Shown piece by piece: positions 38,859 through 39,106 of a DNA stretch of 39,106 nucleotides. Numbering within the stretch: the first letter of the stretch is position 1; every line of letters begins with the position of its first letter. The notes beneath the pieces were generated by a model that searched no databases, was not told where the DNA came from, and saw only the letters and a list, made by a program, of their open reading frames with translations. The position numbers and the translations under genes were made by a program. Origin of the DNA: an uncultured Lachnospiraceae bacterium (lineage in GTDB: Bacteria; Bacillota; Clostridia; Lachnospirales; Lachnospiraceae); contig CAJUJM010000062.1 of NCBI GenBank assembly GCA_910586755.1, positions 1-39,106 of the forward strand, read 5' to 3'.

Positions 38859-39106
38859 ATTCCGATTGTGATTTGATGATTTTTAAGGGAAATATTAGCT
38901 GTTATATTTTGTTATTAAAATACCCGCCAACCCTTGAAAATACTAAGTTTATCGCAGGTGAACTTTCCCTTATCGTTTCCCTTGTGTTATATCTTCCCAC
39001 AGGGCATTACGAACCCTGATAAGGGAAAAAATGAGGGAAACAAAATCACATAAAACATTATAACACAAAATATATGGGAATTGGTAAACTGATTGAAATG
39101 CTTTCA
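38859..39106. repeat. Right-edge non-coding region with AAGGGAAA repeats and nested inverted repeats
   Basis: No gene is visible. The octamer AAGGGAAA or its complement occurs at 38885, 38964, 38976 and 39021, with one variant at 39033. Two pairs are spaced by exactly 12 bases and face each other. TTTCCCTTATC (38964-38974) is inverted at 39018-39028, and TTGTGTTATA (38981-38990) is inverted at 39059-39068. A CAGGG/CCCTG hairpin lies between. On the minus strand an extended -10 (TGTTATAAT, near 39056-39064) points leftward. This resembles recombinase arm sites or another protein-binding array at a mobile-element end. Confidence 0.5.

Overview
The window looks like a chromosomal segment of a spore-forming, anaerobic Clostridia, most likely a Lachnospiraceae / Clostridium cluster XIVa type. 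The basis is the gene order rho-rpmE-DUF1385-prmC-prfA, strong AGGAGG ribosome binding sites, sporulation genes (a SipL-like LysM protein, a YtvI-like permease, a PdaB-like deacetylase), a superoxide reductase, and family-level resemblance of most proteins. Genus or species cannot be fixed from this sequence alone. Nearly all genes are on the minus strand; plus-strand exceptions are the PHP phosphatase, the hemolysin III family protein, the LysR regulator and a DUF1016 remnant.

Layout. 1-1060: left edge with the first codons of a probable IS110-type transposase, then a small two-gene unit of a RelA/SpoT-fold protein and a 74-residue partner. 1130-6310: translation/transcription block (rho with a repeat-rich insert, rpmE with a structured leader, DUF1385, prmC, prfA). 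6390-12130: phosphodiesterase, rarA, polysaccharide deacetylase, ZIP transporter, tagaturonate reductase. 12260-16550: metallophosphoesterase, HAD phosphatase, xpt and an extracytoplasmic trigger-factor-like lipoprotein. 16640-20330: S1-domain protein, small alarmone synthetase, dtd and an M18 aminopeptidase. 20530-23530: PHP phosphatase, asnA, ytvI. 23560-24850: a broken AlbA_2-type regulator. 24880-29870: RluA-type pseudouridine synthase, hemolysin III homologue, GIY-YIG protein, superoxide reductase, sipL, TtcA-like protein. 30020-36150: accessory transport and regulation (MFS with a damaged MerR regulator, cysE, HAD, MATE with divergent LysR). 36160-39106: DUF4143 ATPase, a collapsed DUF1016 nuclease gene, a truncated PTS EIIC and an inverted-repeat-rich right edge that looks like the end of an inserted element.

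Between genes I see two families of palindromic repeats. One carries a GTTCAGACGG core and lies just 3' of several genes. The other forms long GGGGAAT...AAAATGAAA hairpins, and one of its copies clearly has the form of a terminator. I read promoters upstream of rho, rpmE, uxaB, asnA, the TtcA-like gene and the DUF4143 gene, candidate sporulation-sigma promoters upstream of sipL and ytvI, and a MerR-type 19-bp-spacer promoter upstream of the MFS gene.

The most interesting points are the RelA/SpoT two-gene unit, the 3'-positioned palindrome family, the repeat-expanded Rho insert, the MerR operator retained beside a regulator without a readable DNA-binding domain, and the repeat array at the right edge. 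No CRISPR array, rRNA or tRNA gene was seen. No single system here can be claimed as new from sequence alone.
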